59,716 bases of DNA from Enterococcus_E cecorum_B (GCA_946499615.1 CAMMST010000008.1:1-59716); one strand, 5' to 3'. Counted from the stretch's first letter, positions 1 through 9,160 are shown. Notes: generated from the letters alone by a model not told the origin. A program made the numbers and translations.

Positions 1-1
1 C

Positions 2-382
2 AAAGCATCAACTTCATCAGATTTAGATGGCGATGGCTTGAACAATGATAAAGAAGCTGAACTAGGAACAAATCCAAAAGTCAAAGATACCGATGGTGAT
101 GGATATAGTGACGCAGAAGAAGTCAAAGCAGGTTCAAATCCAACCGATAAAGCATCAACTCCGTCAGATTTAGATGGAGACGGCTTAAGCAATGACATAG
201 AAGCTGAACTAGGCACAAATCCAAAAGTCAAAGATACAGATGGCGATGGATTTAGCGATGCAGAAGAAGTCAAAGTAGGTTCAAATCCAAATGACAAAGC
301 ATCAAATCCGTCAGATTTAGATGGTGATGGCTACACAAATGAGGAAGAAGAAAAGGCTGGCTCTGATTCATTAAATGCACAA
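2..382 (+). repeat. Tandem 147-bp coding repeats
   Basis: Two near-identical 147-bp units (2-148 and 149-295) and a partial third (from 296) encode 49-residue repeats beginning KAS..SDLDGDG. Most differences between units are silent or conservative. The array continues left of the window, so the total copy number cannot be read here. Such repeats can change copy number by recombination. Confidence 0.9.
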
Positions 383-1297
383 TCAACACCTTTAGAAATT
401 GCCAAGAAAGATGCAAGCGATAAAGTTTACAATTTTGTGAACCTCAATGACGCTCAAAAGTCATCTGCTATTAAAGCAATCAAAGCTGGTGAAAATGAAG
501 CTGCTCTGAATAACTCATTAGAATTAGCACAAAAACTTGATGCTAAGACGAGTGAATTAAAAGCAGAAGTATTAGCTGGTGTGAGTGAGACTGATTTGAA
601 TAATGCTACAAAAGAATCACGCTTGGCTTATGAAAATGCATTAACTCTATCTCAGGCCTTATTGATGCAAAAATCTGGAGAAAATGCAGACATCAATGAA
701 GTACAACGATTAATCGATGCATTGAAATTGAAGAAAGAAGAGTTAATGGCAGATGCAAATATTAACCTAACAAAAGCGAAGAATAGTGCATTACAATCAA
801 TTCATGAATTTGATGCGTTAAATAAAGCACAAGATCGATTAGCTCAGGAAAATATTCAAAATGCGAAAACTGTAGATGTTGTTAAAGACGCTGTAGCTAA
901 AGCAAACTTATTAAATGATAAGATGACAGAATTACTTGATGTAGCTTCTGATAGCAAAATGAATGCAATTCTAAATTCTGATGCATATAAATTTGCAAGC
1001 AAAACACGTAAACATGCATTTGATCAAGCATTGAAAGCTGCAAAAGATTTATTAACTTATGCAACTGGCGAGAATGCAAGACTAAAAGAGGTTCAAGCAG
1101 TAATTGATGCATTGAAGGTATCTGCTAGTCAATTAGATGGAAAAGCTAAAACAAAAGCAAACTCGAAACATACATCTAAAACAAGAGCCCAACTTCCAGC
1201 TGCAGGGACTCAACAACCGTCTAGTGTTCTTGGTGCTATGTTACTAGTTCTAGGTGGCGGTATAGGGATTGTGTCTCGTAAGAAAAAAGAACAGTAA
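2..1297 (+). CDS. Sortase-anchored surface protein with calcium-binding repeats (5' end outside window)
   Basis: The reading frame is open from base 2, so the true start lies left of the window; 431 residues remain. The N-terminal part is made of 49-residue repeats rich in DxDGDG loops, as in thrombospondin type 3/EF-hand-like calcium-binding repeats. The middle (about residues 130-390) alternates helical modules resembling GA and FIVAR modules of Gram-positive wall proteins. The end is a sorting signal: LPAAG (residues 398-402), a hydrophobic segment and an RKKKEQ tail, so the protein should be linked to peptidoglycan by sortase. The motif has A where LPXTG has T. Its ligand is unknown; adhesion is a family-based guess. 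Confidence 0.85.
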   Translation, partial: KASTSSDLDGDGLNNDKEAELGTNPKVKDTDGDGYSDAEEVKAGSNPTDKASTPSDLDGDGLSNDIEAELGTNPKVKDTDGDGFSDAEEVKVGSNPNDKASNPSDLDGDGYTNEEEEKAGSDSLNAQSTPLEIAKKDASDKVYNFVNLNDAQKSSAIKAIKAGENEAALNNSLELAQKLDAKTSELKAEVLAGVSETDLNNATKESRLAYENALTLSQALLMQKSGENADINEVQRLIDALKLKKEELMADANINLTKAKNSALQSIHEFDALNKAQDRLAQENIQNAKTVDVVKDAVAKANLLNDKMTELLDVASDSKMNAILNSDAYKFASKTRKHAFDQALKAAKDLLTYATGENARLKEVQAVIDALKVSASQLDGKAKTKANSKHTSKTRAQLPAAGTQQPSSVLGAMLLVLGGGIGIVSRKKKEQ

Positions 1298-1343
1298 TAA
1301 TGATTCCTGATAATAAACCACTCTCATAAATGACACTACAAAT

Positions 1344-1386
1344 AGCCTGATTTCCACTTCGGATTTCAGGTTGTTTGTGTCTTTTA
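1344..1386 (+). terminator. Probable terminator after the surface protein gene
   Basis: AGCCTGATTTC pairs with GATTTCAGGTT apart from two T-T mismatches, around the loop CACTTCG, and is followed by a T-rich stretch. It lies about 50 bases after the stop codon. The stem is imperfect, so confidence is moderate. Confidence 0.5.
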
Positions 1387-1452
1387 TTGAATTTTCGTTT
1401 CGTTGTTGATTCATCAAATTACGTTTTAGTAAATCTAGATGTGAAAAATACT

Positions 1453-1501
1453 ATAAAAAATCGCGAGTTAACCCACCACCAGTGGAGGGCTACTCGCGAT
1501 T
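1453..1501 (-). terminator. Terminator of the MFS transporter gene
   Basis: A perfect 10-bp stem, AATCGCGAGT with ACTCGCGATT, encloses a 23-base loop. On the minus strand it is followed by TTTTTTAT. It starts 9 bases after the stop codon of the leftward transporter gene. Confidence 0.85.
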
Positions 1502-1509
1502 GTTGGTTA

Positions 1510-2931
1510 TTAATTGTTTTCTGGAATAATTTCTTGTGTCATTTCCACTTGTTTTTGTGGCGAGCGTACAAATAAGGAAAGGACCAGACCAAGAATAGCT
1601 AATCCAATGACGAAATACGTGCTCATATGTGTGCCGTTAACGAAAGCTTGTTGACTCGTTTGTGCACTGGCAGATTGGCCTAGTTGTAATAAACAAGTTG
1701 TTAATGCGGTACAGATAGCCCCGATTACTTGTTGGAAAGTATTGATAATCGTGCTGCCATCGGTTGATAAATGTGGAGGCAAGGCACTTAACCCACTAGA
1801 TTGGGCAGGTGACATGGATAATGGAATCCCAATCATCAACAATAAGTGGCAGAAAATAACATAAGCAATAGAAGTATCCGTTGAGAAGCGACTAAATAAA
1901 AACGCGCCAAGAAGTGTAAAGATAAAGCCAAGTGGAACGAGTACTTTTGGTCCCATCTTGTCATACAATTTACCTGAAGCAAATGAAACTACTGCGTTAA
2001 GAATGCCGCCTGGTAACATAATCATCCCAGTTAAGGCAACGGGTAAGAGTAAACCGTTTTGTAGGTATTGCGGTAATAAAAACATCGCAGATAAAGTAAT
2101 CCCAAAGTTAATCATGACTAATAACGTGCCGACTAAAAATCCCGGGTTTGCTAATGCTTTTAAGTTTAAGATTGGATGAGCCATTTTCAATTGACGGGCA
2201 ACATAAATGATTAATGCAAGGACACCGACAACTAAGGAAGTGACTACGATTGCTGATTGAAATGAGTATTCACTAGCTAAACTAAAACCAAGGACGATTC
2301 CGCCAAATCCTAAAGCAGAAGTGATCATGCTAAGTAAATCGATTTTTGGCTTAGTTAATTCAAATGGGCTTTCAATATATTTAAAAGCTAAAATCCAGGC
2401 AGCAGCTAAAAAGACTGCAAAACTAGCAAAAATCAAACGCCACGATGCAATACTTAATAAAATTCCAGCTAAAGTAGGGACTACAGCAGGCGCAAACATA
2501 ATAATTAATGCAGCCATCCCCATCGCTGCTCCTAGTTTTTGAATAGGGAAGACTTCCATCGTCAAAGCAAAGAGAATCGGTAAAATCAATCCCGTTCCGA
2601 TCCCTTGAATCATTCGCCCAGTTAGTAACAGTGCAAAGTTAGGCGCAGCGGCACTAAGAATGGATCCGATGAAGAAACTAGTTAATGAAAATAAGGTGAG
2701 TGTTTTGACCTTAAATGTTTTCATCAATAGACTCGCAAAAGGCAAGACAATCCCGATAATCATCATGTACCCAACGACTAGTAACTGAATGGTGCTAATC
2801 GGCAAACCAAAAGTCTTAGATAATGCAGGTAAAGCGATATTTAAAGATGTTTCACTATACATACCGACAAATGCGCCGATATATAATCCCGACATAATTA
2901 AAAATGGATGTTGATAAATTTTTCTTTTCAT
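1510..2931 (-). CDS. MFS multidrug-type exporter, DHA2 (14-TMS) family
   Basis: This 473-residue protein is almost entirely hydrophobic, with about 14 predicted membrane helices, the usual length for DHA2 transporters such as EmrB, QacA and LmrB. The loop and helix-4 motif GRMIQGIGTGLILP is the classic major facilitator signature, and PAVVPTLAG stands where the antiporter motif C of the family lies. It should export small amphipathic compounds or drugs using the proton gradient; the substrate cannot be read from sequence. The ATG is preceded by a GGGGG ribosome site. It is transcribed alone, with its own terminator, and no regulator gene is adjacent. Confidence 0.85.
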   Translation of the reverse strand: MKRKIYQHPFLIMSGLYIGAFVGMYSETSLNIALPALSKTFGLPISTIQLLVVGYMMIIGIVLPFASLLMKTFKVKTLTLFSLTSFFIGSILSAAAPNFALLLTGRMIQGIGTGLILPILFALTMEVFPIQKLGAAMGMAALIIMFAPAVVPTLAGILLSIASWRLIFASFAVFLAAAWILAFKYIESPFELTKPKIDLLSMITSALGFGGIVLGFSLASEYSFQSAIVVTSLVVGVLALIIYVARQLKMAHPILNLKALANPGFLVGTLLVMINFGITLSAMFLLPQYLQNGLLLPVALTGMIMLPGGILNAVVSFASGKLYDKMGPKVLVPLGFIFTLLGAFLFSRFSTDTSIAYVIFCHLLLMIGIPLSMSPAQSSGLSALPPHLSTDGSTIINTFQQVIGAICTALTTCLLQLGQSASAQTSQQAFVNGTHMSTYFVIGLAILGLVLSLFVRSPQKQVEMTQEIIPENN

Positions 2932-2976
2932 AATAACCCCCGTAACTAAATTTATTTGTGAAATGTTTCTTTATGA

Positions 2977-3005
2977 TTTATGATTAACTTGAAAAATCAT
3001 ATCAA
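2977..3005 (-). promoter_or_regulatory. Possible promoter of the MFS gene
   Basis: On the minus strand TTGATA (3005-3000) and CATAAA (2982-2977) are 17 bases apart, about 45 bases before the transporter ATG. The -10 matches the consensus at four of six positions. The rest of the 350-base gap 2932-3281 holds only this, a short direct repeat (around AAGCAAAAGAAAAA near 3097 and 3149) and the terminator at 3150-3194. Confidence 0.35.
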
Positions 3006-3149
3006 ATCAGAACAAGAATTAGTTTATCAAGATCTTATGGGACTTCGTAAGTGTTTTTTTAAGGGGATTTTAGAAAATGAAAAGGTTAGGTTTAAAGCAA
3101 AAGAAAAAGGGAGAGAAAACGATTTATTTGAGAAAAAATTAGGCTTTAA

Positions 3150-3194
3150 GCAAAAGAAAAACACCTCAGTCTGTCTGGACAAAGGTGTGTTTTT
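3150..3194 (-). terminator. Terminator after the HTH protein gene
   Basis: ACACCT pairs with AGGTGT across a 14-base loop, with flanking A and T runs extending the stem around a bulged G. On the minus strand it ends in TTTTTCTTTTG. It lies about 90 bases past the stop of the leftward gene 3282-4088. The opposite strand also ends in T-rich sequence, so it may work both ways. Confidence 0.6.
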
Positions 3195-3281
3195 GTTAAT
3201 GAAGATAACCATTACTATTTTTGTAGATATGTTGGATGAAGGTTTGATCCTTAGCGTTTAAGGCATCAATTGGCAAGGTCT

Positions 3282-4088
3282 TTAATTGTAAGATAAGGTT
3301 GAGATAATGCTTTTTGTCTTCTTCTTGACATAAGACTTTTTCTTTGTATGCATTTTTTTGATTTCATTTAAAATTAATTGCATTTGTTCGAATTGATTGA
3401 GACCTTGACTTTGGTTTGCGAAGTTGTGATTTCCAGTATAGGCACTTGGAAATTGGATTAAGAGATGTTCTTCATTCTTCTCAATGTTAGGAAGATGGTC
3501 GGATATACGCACTTTCAGCATGCTCAACTCACTTAACGCTTGAATCATAAAGTGAAAGGCGCAATTTTCCTGAGTCATCCGATTTAATAAAGTCGGTAAA
3601 TGAGTGGTCGGAATCTCAAAATAAACTGAAATAGTGGAGTGCGCCGGTCGGAAATTCTCAAGTGGTAAGTCACTGAGTAAAAATTCTAAAAATTCATATT
3701 TATCCTTAATTGGCTTGATTTTTACGTCAAATAATTGCAATTTATTTTGTAAATATTGTGCGATGGCTGATTGTTGTTGAATGATTTTAGGCTGAACAGG
3801 ACACAATTGTACTTTGCCTTCTGTTTTATCTTGTGCATCGACCAATTGATTAAAGGCGTTATTGATTTCTACTTGCTTAGCGATTAAAGATTGACATTTT
3901 TTGATATTTTCTTCAATTTTCTCGCGTTCTTCTAACATCCCTTTTAGATAGAGAAACTTAATGCGTGCGGTATCAATTTCATAGTGTCCGCGTTCATTTT
4001 TAATCGCATATAATTCTTCGTTTTTTATCATCTGATAGACTTTAGAAACAGATATTTGGTATTTTTCTGCGTATTCTTTTACTTTCAT
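3282..4088 (-). CDS. HTH-domain protein of unknown function
   Basis: The first 50 or so residues (VKEYAEKYQISVSKVYQMIKN) form a MerR/excisionase-like helix-turn-helix. Residues 50-130 look like coiled coil rich in K, E and Q. The rest (130-235) matches no family I know. The last 25 residues are very basic (KKKSYVKKKTKS), encoded over an A-rich stretch, so a sequencing slip changing the end is possible. It is a single gene between the terminators of HelD and itself. DNA binding is supported by the HTH only; target and function are unknown. Confidence 0.65.
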   Translation of the reverse strand: MKVKEYAEKYQISVSKVYQMIKNEELYAIKNERGHYEIDTARIKFLYLKGMLEEREKIEENIKKCQSLIAKQVEINNAFNQLVDAQDKTEGKVQLCPVQPKIIQQQSAIAQYLQNKLQLFDVKIKPIKDKYEFLEFLLSDLPLENFRPAHSTISVYFEIPTTHLPTLLNRMTQENCAFHFMIQALSELSMLKVRISDHLPNIEKNEEHLLIQFPSAYTGNHNFANQSQGLNQFEQMQLILNEIKKMHTKKKSYVKKKTKSIISTLSYN

Positions 4089-4106
4089 TTTCAGTCACCA
4101 CTTTTT

Positions 4107-4135
4107 ATTTTATAACAAGTAAGCGTATTCGTAAA
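4107..4135 (-). promoter_or_regulatory. Probable promoter of the HTH gene
   Basis: On the minus strand TTTACG (4135-4130), a 17-base spacer and TAAAAT (4112-4107) precede the ATG at 4088. It lies between the HelD terminator and the gene, where a promoter is needed. Confidence 0.5.
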
Positions 4136-4144
4136 TTTGCTATT

Positions 4145-4178
4145 TAAAAGAAAATCCGTGCCCTAAAAAAGACACGGA
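4145..4178 (-). terminator. Terminator of helD
   Basis: TCCGTG and CACGGA form a stem just after the helD stop codon, followed on the minus strand by TTTTCTTTT. Confidence 0.75.
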
Positions 4179-4184
4179 CAAGCA

Positions 4185-6461
4185 TTATTTGATTTGAAAA
4201 CTATCGGGATTTAAGTCTAATAAATAGGGACTTAACTGACCTTTTTGAGAAACGATATGTAATTCATGCATGGCACGGGTAAATATCGTATATAGAATTA
4301 ATTGGTCATGTGTAGTGTGGAATTGTTGGTTAACATCCCAAGCAACGACTCGGTCAAATTCCAAGCCTTTTGCAAGATAGGCAGGAATAATCATGATATC
4401 ACGCTTCATAAAGGTTTCCTCTGAATCAAGCAGTTGAACGGTTGCCTTTAGCTTTTTGTCTAATTGTTGGTAAAGCTCCTGACATTCTTGCGTGGTTTTA
4501 CAAATAATCGCCGTTCGTAAATGGGGTTGTTCCGCACTACATTCTTGGATAAATTGATTGAACCAAGTGATTTTTTCACTTTTATCAAGGGTCCATAAGG
4601 TAGGGAGACTAGCATGGCGCGCAGTAGCCACGACTTTATCTTCTTGGGATAAAAATTGGTTCGCAAAGTCTGTAATTTCTTGCGTAGACCGATAACTAGT
4701 GGTTAATTGATAATTAGTCACTTCAACATCCGGGAAAAGACGATCGAGGCTGCCGACGATTGAGTCATTGCCAAAGATTTTTTGGTTTAAATCCCCGCAT
4801 AGGCTGATATTTGCTTTTGGATATAAACTACGCAATAAAGCGACTTGGGCTGGTGGAAAGTCTTGCATTTCATCGATAAAGATAAAGCGCCCTTTTTGTT
4901 CGACATAGATCGGATACAGTCCTTTTGCTAATAGGAAGTATAATGTCGCATCGCTGGTTGTCAATTGGCGGTTACGCAAACGATTCTTCACTTCGGTAAG
5001 ATGGTTTTGATATTCTGCTGCATCAATGCCAGACACAGGCTCTATAGATTTTAAGAAATGTAGATATTGGGCTGCCAAATTGATGAACGTATAATTTTTC
5101 ACTGCACGTTTGATTTTTCTAAATTTCTTTTTGACGATTTGTTGGCGAAACTCTTTTAGCATTTTGCGCTCCGTTTTTTCGTCAGCTTCTAAATTCGGAT
5201 TGTCTTCAAAAGCTTGTTGGAGCATTTCTTCAGCAAGCGTTTTTACTTCAGGCAATTTTGCTTCGTCTTTCATCAGGCCGCCGATTTTTTTCAATAGTCT
5301 CGTTTGTAAGAGCTGCATGCGTTGATGAATCGGCAAGTTTGGATTGGTTTCTAAATAATAGTTCCGAATTTGTTCTTTAGATAAAATCATCCGGTCGTTT
5401 AACTTCAGATTTCTAAACAATGGGCCCACAGCGGTGATACTCTTGAGGTACGGCTTGATTTGATAGACAGCGGTGACACTTTGTTTAAAGCTATCGACAG
5501 CATTTTCTAAATCAGCTAAAAATTCTTCTTCACTCATCGTATTTTTAGGGATTTCCATAGTTGGCAAGAGTTGTTGCAGAAAATCATTGAAAGTAAAGGT
5601 CGGTACTTGGCTTTCACCTAAAGACGGCAGCACCATCGAAATATAATCAGTAAATAAACGGTTTGGCGAGAAAACGAGTACTTGTTTTTCATCTAACCAT
5701 TGACGATTATGGTATAAAATATAGGCCACCCGTTGCAAGAGTGCGGAGGTTTTGCCACTTCCAGCAATCCCTTGAATTAAGACGGCCTTACTGTGGCTGT
5801 CACGGATGATGGTATTTTGCATTTTTTGGATGGTTGCCACGATATTTTTCATTTGATTGCTGCTAGCTTCATCCAATACTTCAAGTAAGAATTCGTCATT
5901 AATCGTATCATTAGTATCGACCATCGCTTGTAGCTTGCCATCTGTAATTTTAAATTGGCGTTTTAAAGTAAGTTCGACTTCAAATGTATCATGATCGGTT
6001 TGATAACACGCTTTTCCAAGATGACCTTCATAGTATAGGTTGGCAATCGGAGCACGCCAGTCAATAATAGTTGGTTCTTCTTTTTTGTCACGTAAAGAAG
6101 CAATTCCTAGGTATAGTGTTTCGTCAAGGGCTTCTTCTTTAAAATCAATCCGCGCAAAATACGGACTTTTTTGCATGGCAGATAGTGTTTGGATACGTTT
6201 TTCTTGAGATTGGGCATTTTGATATTTCATCATTAAATCTTGTTCGTGTTTTTGATATTCCACGACTGATTCGTAAAATGCCTCTTCAGAACCTGTTTGA
6301 ATCTTTATATCGGCTAATTCTTTTAAATCACTTTGAAAATGGCCGTTTAGTTCTTGTAATTTTCGACTTAAGATATTTTTTTCTTGTTCTATATTAACGA
6401 GTGTTTCATTTAAATGTTGGATTTCTTGTTCTTTTGCGTTAATTGTAATCACCCCTAACAA
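4185..6461 (-). CDS. helD: RNA polymerase recycling motor ATPase HelD (UvrD/Rep-like)
   Basis: This 758-residue superfamily 1 helicase-like protein matches HelD in length and order: a long N-terminal coiled coil (residues 8-95) that reaches into RNA polymerase, a YFARIDF and IDWRAP region (100-135), Walker A GIAGSGKT at about 230-237, a DEMQDF Walker B near 525 and a C-terminal helicase half with TTSYRST. In Bacillus HelD removes stalled RNA polymerase from DNA at the cost of ATP; that role is taken from the family. The start is uncertain: the frame opens with TTG at 6461, but a good ribosome site (AGGGGTGAT) lies downstream of that codon. Confidence 0.85.
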   Translation of the reverse strand: MLGVITINAKEQEIQHLNETLVNIEQEKNILSRKLQELNGHFQSDLKELADIKIQTGSEEAFYESVVEYQKHEQDLMMKYQNAQSQEKRIQTLSAMQKSPYFARIDFKEEALDETLYLGIASLRDKKEEPTIIDWRAPIANLYYEGHLGKACYQTDHDTFEVELTLKRQFKITDGKLQAMVDTNDTINDEFLLEVLDEASSNQMKNIVATIQKMQNTIIRDSHSKAVLIQGIAGSGKTSALLQRVAYILYHNRQWLDEKQVLVFSPNRLFTDYISMVLPSLGESQVPTFTFNDFLQQLLPTMEIPKNTMSEEEFLADLENAVDSFKQSVTAVYQIKPYLKSITAVGPLFRNLKLNDRMILSKEQIRNYYLETNPNLPIHQRMQLLQTRLLKKIGGLMKDEAKLPEVKTLAEEMLQQAFEDNPNLEADEKTERKMLKEFRQQIVKKKFRKIKRAVKNYTFINLAAQYLHFLKSIEPVSGIDAAEYQNHLTEVKNRLRNRQLTTSDATLYFLLAKGLYPIYVEQKGRFIFIDEMQDFPPAQVALLRSLYPKANISLCGDLNQKIFGNDSIVGSLDRLFPDVEVTNYQLTTSYRSTQEITDFANQFLSQEDKVVATARHASLPTLWTLDKSEKITWFNQFIQECSAEQPHLRTAIICKTTQECQELYQQLDKKLKATVQLLDSEETFMKRDIMIIPAYLAKGLEFDRVVAWDVNQQFHTTHDQLILYTIFTRAMHELHIVSQKGQLSPYLLDLNPDSFQIK

Positions 6462-6474
6462 TTCTTGACTTAAA

Positions 6475-6484
6475 ATTATAGCAT
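6475..6484 (-). promoter_or_regulatory. helD: Extended -10 element for helD
   Basis: The minus strand reads TATGCTATAAT, a perfect TATAAT with an upstream TG dinucleotide. No clear -35 box stands 17 bases upstream, as is common with extended -10 promoters. It would start transcription only about 7 bases before the TTG at 6461. Confidence 0.6.
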
Positions 6485-6581
6485 AGATTAGGGGGATTAA
6501 CTACCATTTGATAGTAAAAAAGTATGTTACAAAGAAGATAAGTGATTACTTTCGAAGTCTTAACTAAAAGCTAAAAGATAG

Positions 6582-6609
6582 TTGACAATTCAGTTCGTTC
6601 GTTTATCAT
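6582..6609 (+). promoter_or_regulatory. Promoter of the tautomerase gene
   Basis: A perfect TTGACA (6582-6587) and TATCAT (6604-6609) are 16 bases apart, about 30 bases upstream of the ATG. Confidence 0.7.
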
Positions 6610-6640
6610 AAAATTAGATTATTTTTGAGGAGGAATTCTG

Positions 6641-6820
6641 ATGCCATTCGTACACATTGAATTAGTGGAAGGTCGCAGCCAAGAACAATTAGAAAACATG
6701 ATGAAAGATGTAACAGAAGCCGTTCACAAGAATACTGGTGCACCTAAAGAACATATTCATGTCATTATTAATGAAATGAAAAAAGGCACTTATGGTGTAA
6801 ACGGTGAGTGGAAAAAATAA
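6641..6820 (+). CDS. 4-oxalocrotonate tautomerase family protein
   Basis: This is a 59-residue gene with a strong GAGGAGG ribosome site. The protein begins MPFVHIELVEGRS, the hallmark of the tautomerase superfamily, in which the initiator Met is removed and Pro-1 acts as the catalytic base. It has the usual small-subunit length; such proteins form hexamers. The family converts 2-hydroxymuconate-like enols to ketones, but in Gram-positives lacking aromatic degradation the true substrate is unknown. It stands alone between its own promoter and terminator. Confidence 0.9.
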   Translation: MPFVHIELVEGRSQEQLENMMKDVTEAVHKNTGAPKEHIHVIINEMKKGTYGVNGEWKK

Positions 6821-6827
6821 GCAGTTC

Positions 6828-6857
6828 AAAAATGTCTGGAAATCTTCTAGGCATTTT
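6828..6857 (+). terminator. Terminator after the tautomerase gene
   Basis: AAAATGTCT pairs with AGGCATTTT (one G-T pair) around a short loop and runs straight into TTTTTT, 8 bases after the stop codon. Confidence 0.8.
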
Positions 6858-6924
6858 TTGTTCACTTTTTCTAGCATTTCTTTTCATTTTTTCTTGCAAT
6901 TTTCAAGAAATGGTGTTTAAATAG

Positions 6925-7167
6925 AAGACGTAAATTGATCGATGAGAAAGACACCTAAACTTGAGAGTCTTCTGATAAGAGAGGAAGGTCGTGGCTGAAA
7001 ACCTTCTAGGAGAAAACCAAGGGCAGACCACTTTCACAAGACCCTTATGAATCTAAGGGCGGTGCAGACCGTTAAGACTTTCAAGGAGTAGCAATACTTA
7101 AAATTAGGTGGAACCACGTAGATACGTCCTAGTGTAGTCATGAATGATGGCTATGCTAGGACTTTTT
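6925..7167 (+). promoter_or_regulatory. T-box riboswitch leader of thrS
   Basis: The leader carries the conserved T-box sequence AGGTGGAACCACG (7106-7118) before a terminator stem GTCCTAG (7126-7132) with CTAGGAC (7156-7162) and a T run. The T-box and stem are placed so that an antiterminator can compete. Uncharged tRNA-Thr should stabilise antitermination and raise thrS expression. The specifier is probably ACC at 7068-7070, read from its place on the 3' side of a stem I made by GAAAG and CTTTC; this codon call is inference. Confidence 0.9.
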
Positions 7168-7205
7168 GTTTTACGTGAATCATCAGAAATATGGAGGAAA
7201 ACAAG

Positions 7206-9143
7206 ATGATTAAAATTACTTTTCCAGATGGTGCAGTCAAAGAATTTGTTGCAGGTGTAACAACGAAAGAAATCGCTGAAGGTATTTCAAAGAGTTTAGC
7301 GAAAAAAGCTTTAGCCGGTAAATTAAACGGCCAATTAATTGATTTAACACGCGAAATCAATGAAGATGGGGCAATTGAAATTATTACGCCAGATCATGAA
7401 GATGCGTTGAGCCTATTACGTCATTCAAGTGCCCATTTAATGGCTCAAGCAATGCGTCGTTTATATCCAAAAATTCACTTTGGCGTAGGTCCAGCTATTG
7501 ATTCTGGTTTCTACTACGATACAGATAATGGCGAAAATGCGATTACTGCAGAAGACCTACCAGCTATCGAAGCAGAAATGATGAAGATTGTGAAAGAAAA
7601 CTTACCAATCGAACGCCGTGTCTTAACAAAACAAGAAGCGCTAGAATTATTTGCGCAAGATCCATATAAAGTGGAATTAATTACCGAATTACCTGAAGAT
7701 GAAGTGATTACAGCTTACCAACAAGGTGAATTCGTAGACCTTTGCCGTGGCCCACATGTCCCTTCAACTGGTCGTATCCAAGTCTTTCAATTATTATCAG
7801 TGGCCGGTGCATATTGGCGCGGAAATTCTGACAACCATATGATGCAACGCGTTTATGGTACTGCCTTCTTTGATAAAAAAGACTTAAAAGAATTCTTGCG
7901 TTTACGTGAAGAAGCTAAAGAACGTGACCACCGCAAGCTAGGTAAAGAACTTGATTTATTTATGGTATCTAAGGAAGTTGGTTCTGGGTTGCCATTCTGG
8001 TTACCAAAAGGCGCTACAATCCGTCGTATCATTGAACGCTACATTGTTGATAAAGAAATTAGCTTAGGTTACCAACATGTCTATACTCCAGTGATGGCTG
8101 ATGTGAACCTTTATAAGACTTCTGGCCACTGGGATCACTACCATGAAGATATGTTCCCACCAATGGATATGGGCGATGGCGAAATGTTGGTATTACGCCC
8201 AATGAACTGCCCACATCACATGATGGTTTATAAAAATGATATCCATTCCTACCGCGAGTTACCAATTCGTATTGCTGAATTAGGAATGATGCATCGTTAT
8301 GAAAAATCAGGTGCTTTATCTGGTTTACAACGTGTGCGTGAAATGACTTTAAATGATGGACATACATTTGTGCGTCCAGATCAAATTAAAGATGAATTCA
8401 AACGTACTTTAGACTTAATGACTTCTGTTTACCATGATTTTGGTATTGATGATTATCGTTTCCGTCTAAGTTATCGTGATCCAAATAATACAGATAAGTA
8501 CTTTGATGATGATGCTATGTGGGAAAATGCACAAACCATGTTAAAAGCTGCGATGGATGAATTAGGCTTAGAATACTTTGAAGCAGAAGGAGAAGCTGCA
8601 TTCTACGGTCCTAAACTAGACGTCCAAGTAAAAACAGCACTAGGTATGGAAGAAACACTATCTACTATCCAATTAGACTTCTTATTACCTGAACGTTTTG
8701 ATTTAACATATGTGGGTGAAGATGGCGAAAATACCCACCGCCCAGTCGTTATCCACCGTGGAATCGTCTCAACTATGGAACGTTTTGTCGCTTACTTAAC
8801 AGAAGTGTACAAAGGGGCTTTCCCAACATGGTTAGCACCAATTCAAGCAACTATTATTCCTGTGTCTGTGGATGCGCATAGTGATTACGCATATGAAATC
8901 AAACGTCGTCTACAAGAAAAAGGATTACGTGTCGAAGTGGATGATCGTAACGAAAAAATGGGTTACAAGATCCGTGCTTCTCAAACGCAAAAAATTCCTT
9001 ACCAAATCGTTGTTGGGGATAAAGAAGTGGAAGAAGGCACCGTTAATATCCGACGCTACGGTAGCAAAGAAACACATGTAGAAGCTTTAGACATGTTTAT
9101 TGATGCGATGGTTGCGGACGTGAAGAACTACAGCCGTAAATAG
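7206..9143 (+). CDS. thrS: Threonyl-tRNA synthetase
   Basis: This 645-residue class II synthetase charges tRNA-Thr. Order: TGS domain (residues 1-62), editing domain with HSSAHLMAQA and the CRGPH motif, catalytic core with LRPMNCPHH (zinc Cys), TLNDGHTF and motif 3 VIHRGIVSTMER, then the anticodon-binding domain ending near RYGSKE. I place the start at the ATG at 7206 (MIKITFPDG) because the GGAGG ribosome site lies at 7194-7198, inside a longer frame opening at 7191. Expression is controlled by the T-box upstream. Confidence 0.97.
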   Translation: MIKITFPDGAVKEFVAGVTTKEIAEGISKSLAKKALAGKLNGQLIDLTREINEDGAIEIITPDHEDALSLLRHSSAHLMAQAMRRLYPKIHFGVGPAIDSGFYYDTDNGENAITAEDLPAIEAEMMKIVKENLPIERRVLTKQEALELFAQDPYKVELITELPEDEVITAYQQGEFVDLCRGPHVPSTGRIQVFQLLSVAGAYWRGNSDNHMMQRVYGTAFFDKKDLKEFLRLREEAKERDHRKLGKELDLFMVSKEVGSGLPFWLPKGATIRRIIERYIVDKEISLGYQHVYTPVMADVNLYKTSGHWDHYHEDMFPPMDMGDGEMLVLRPMNCPHHMMVYKNDIHSYRELPIRIAELGMMHRYEKSGALSGLQRVREMTLNDGHTFVRPDQIKDEFKRTLDLMTSVYHDFGIDDYRFRLSYRDPNNTDKYFDDDAMWENAQTMLKAAMDELGLEYFEAEGEAAFYGPKLDVQVKTALGMEETLSTIQLDFLLPERFDLTYVGEDGENTHRPVVIHRGIVSTMERFVAYLTEVYKGAFPTWLAPIQATIIPVSVDAHSDYAYEIKRRLQEKGLRVEVDDRNEKMGYKIRASQTQKIPYQIVVGDKEVEEGTVNIRRYGSKETHVEALDMFIDAMVADVKNYSRK

Positions 9144-9160
9144 TGAAACAAAATGATAAG

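Noticed and set aside
897..1112. Leftward frame inside the surface protein gene
   Set aside because: Mirror of a repetitive helical coding region with no ribosome site.
2980..3261. Frame of 93 codons in the gap beside the MFS gene
   Set aside because: No ribosome site, runs through the promoter of the MFS gene and a terminator hairpin, low-complexity K/F composition.
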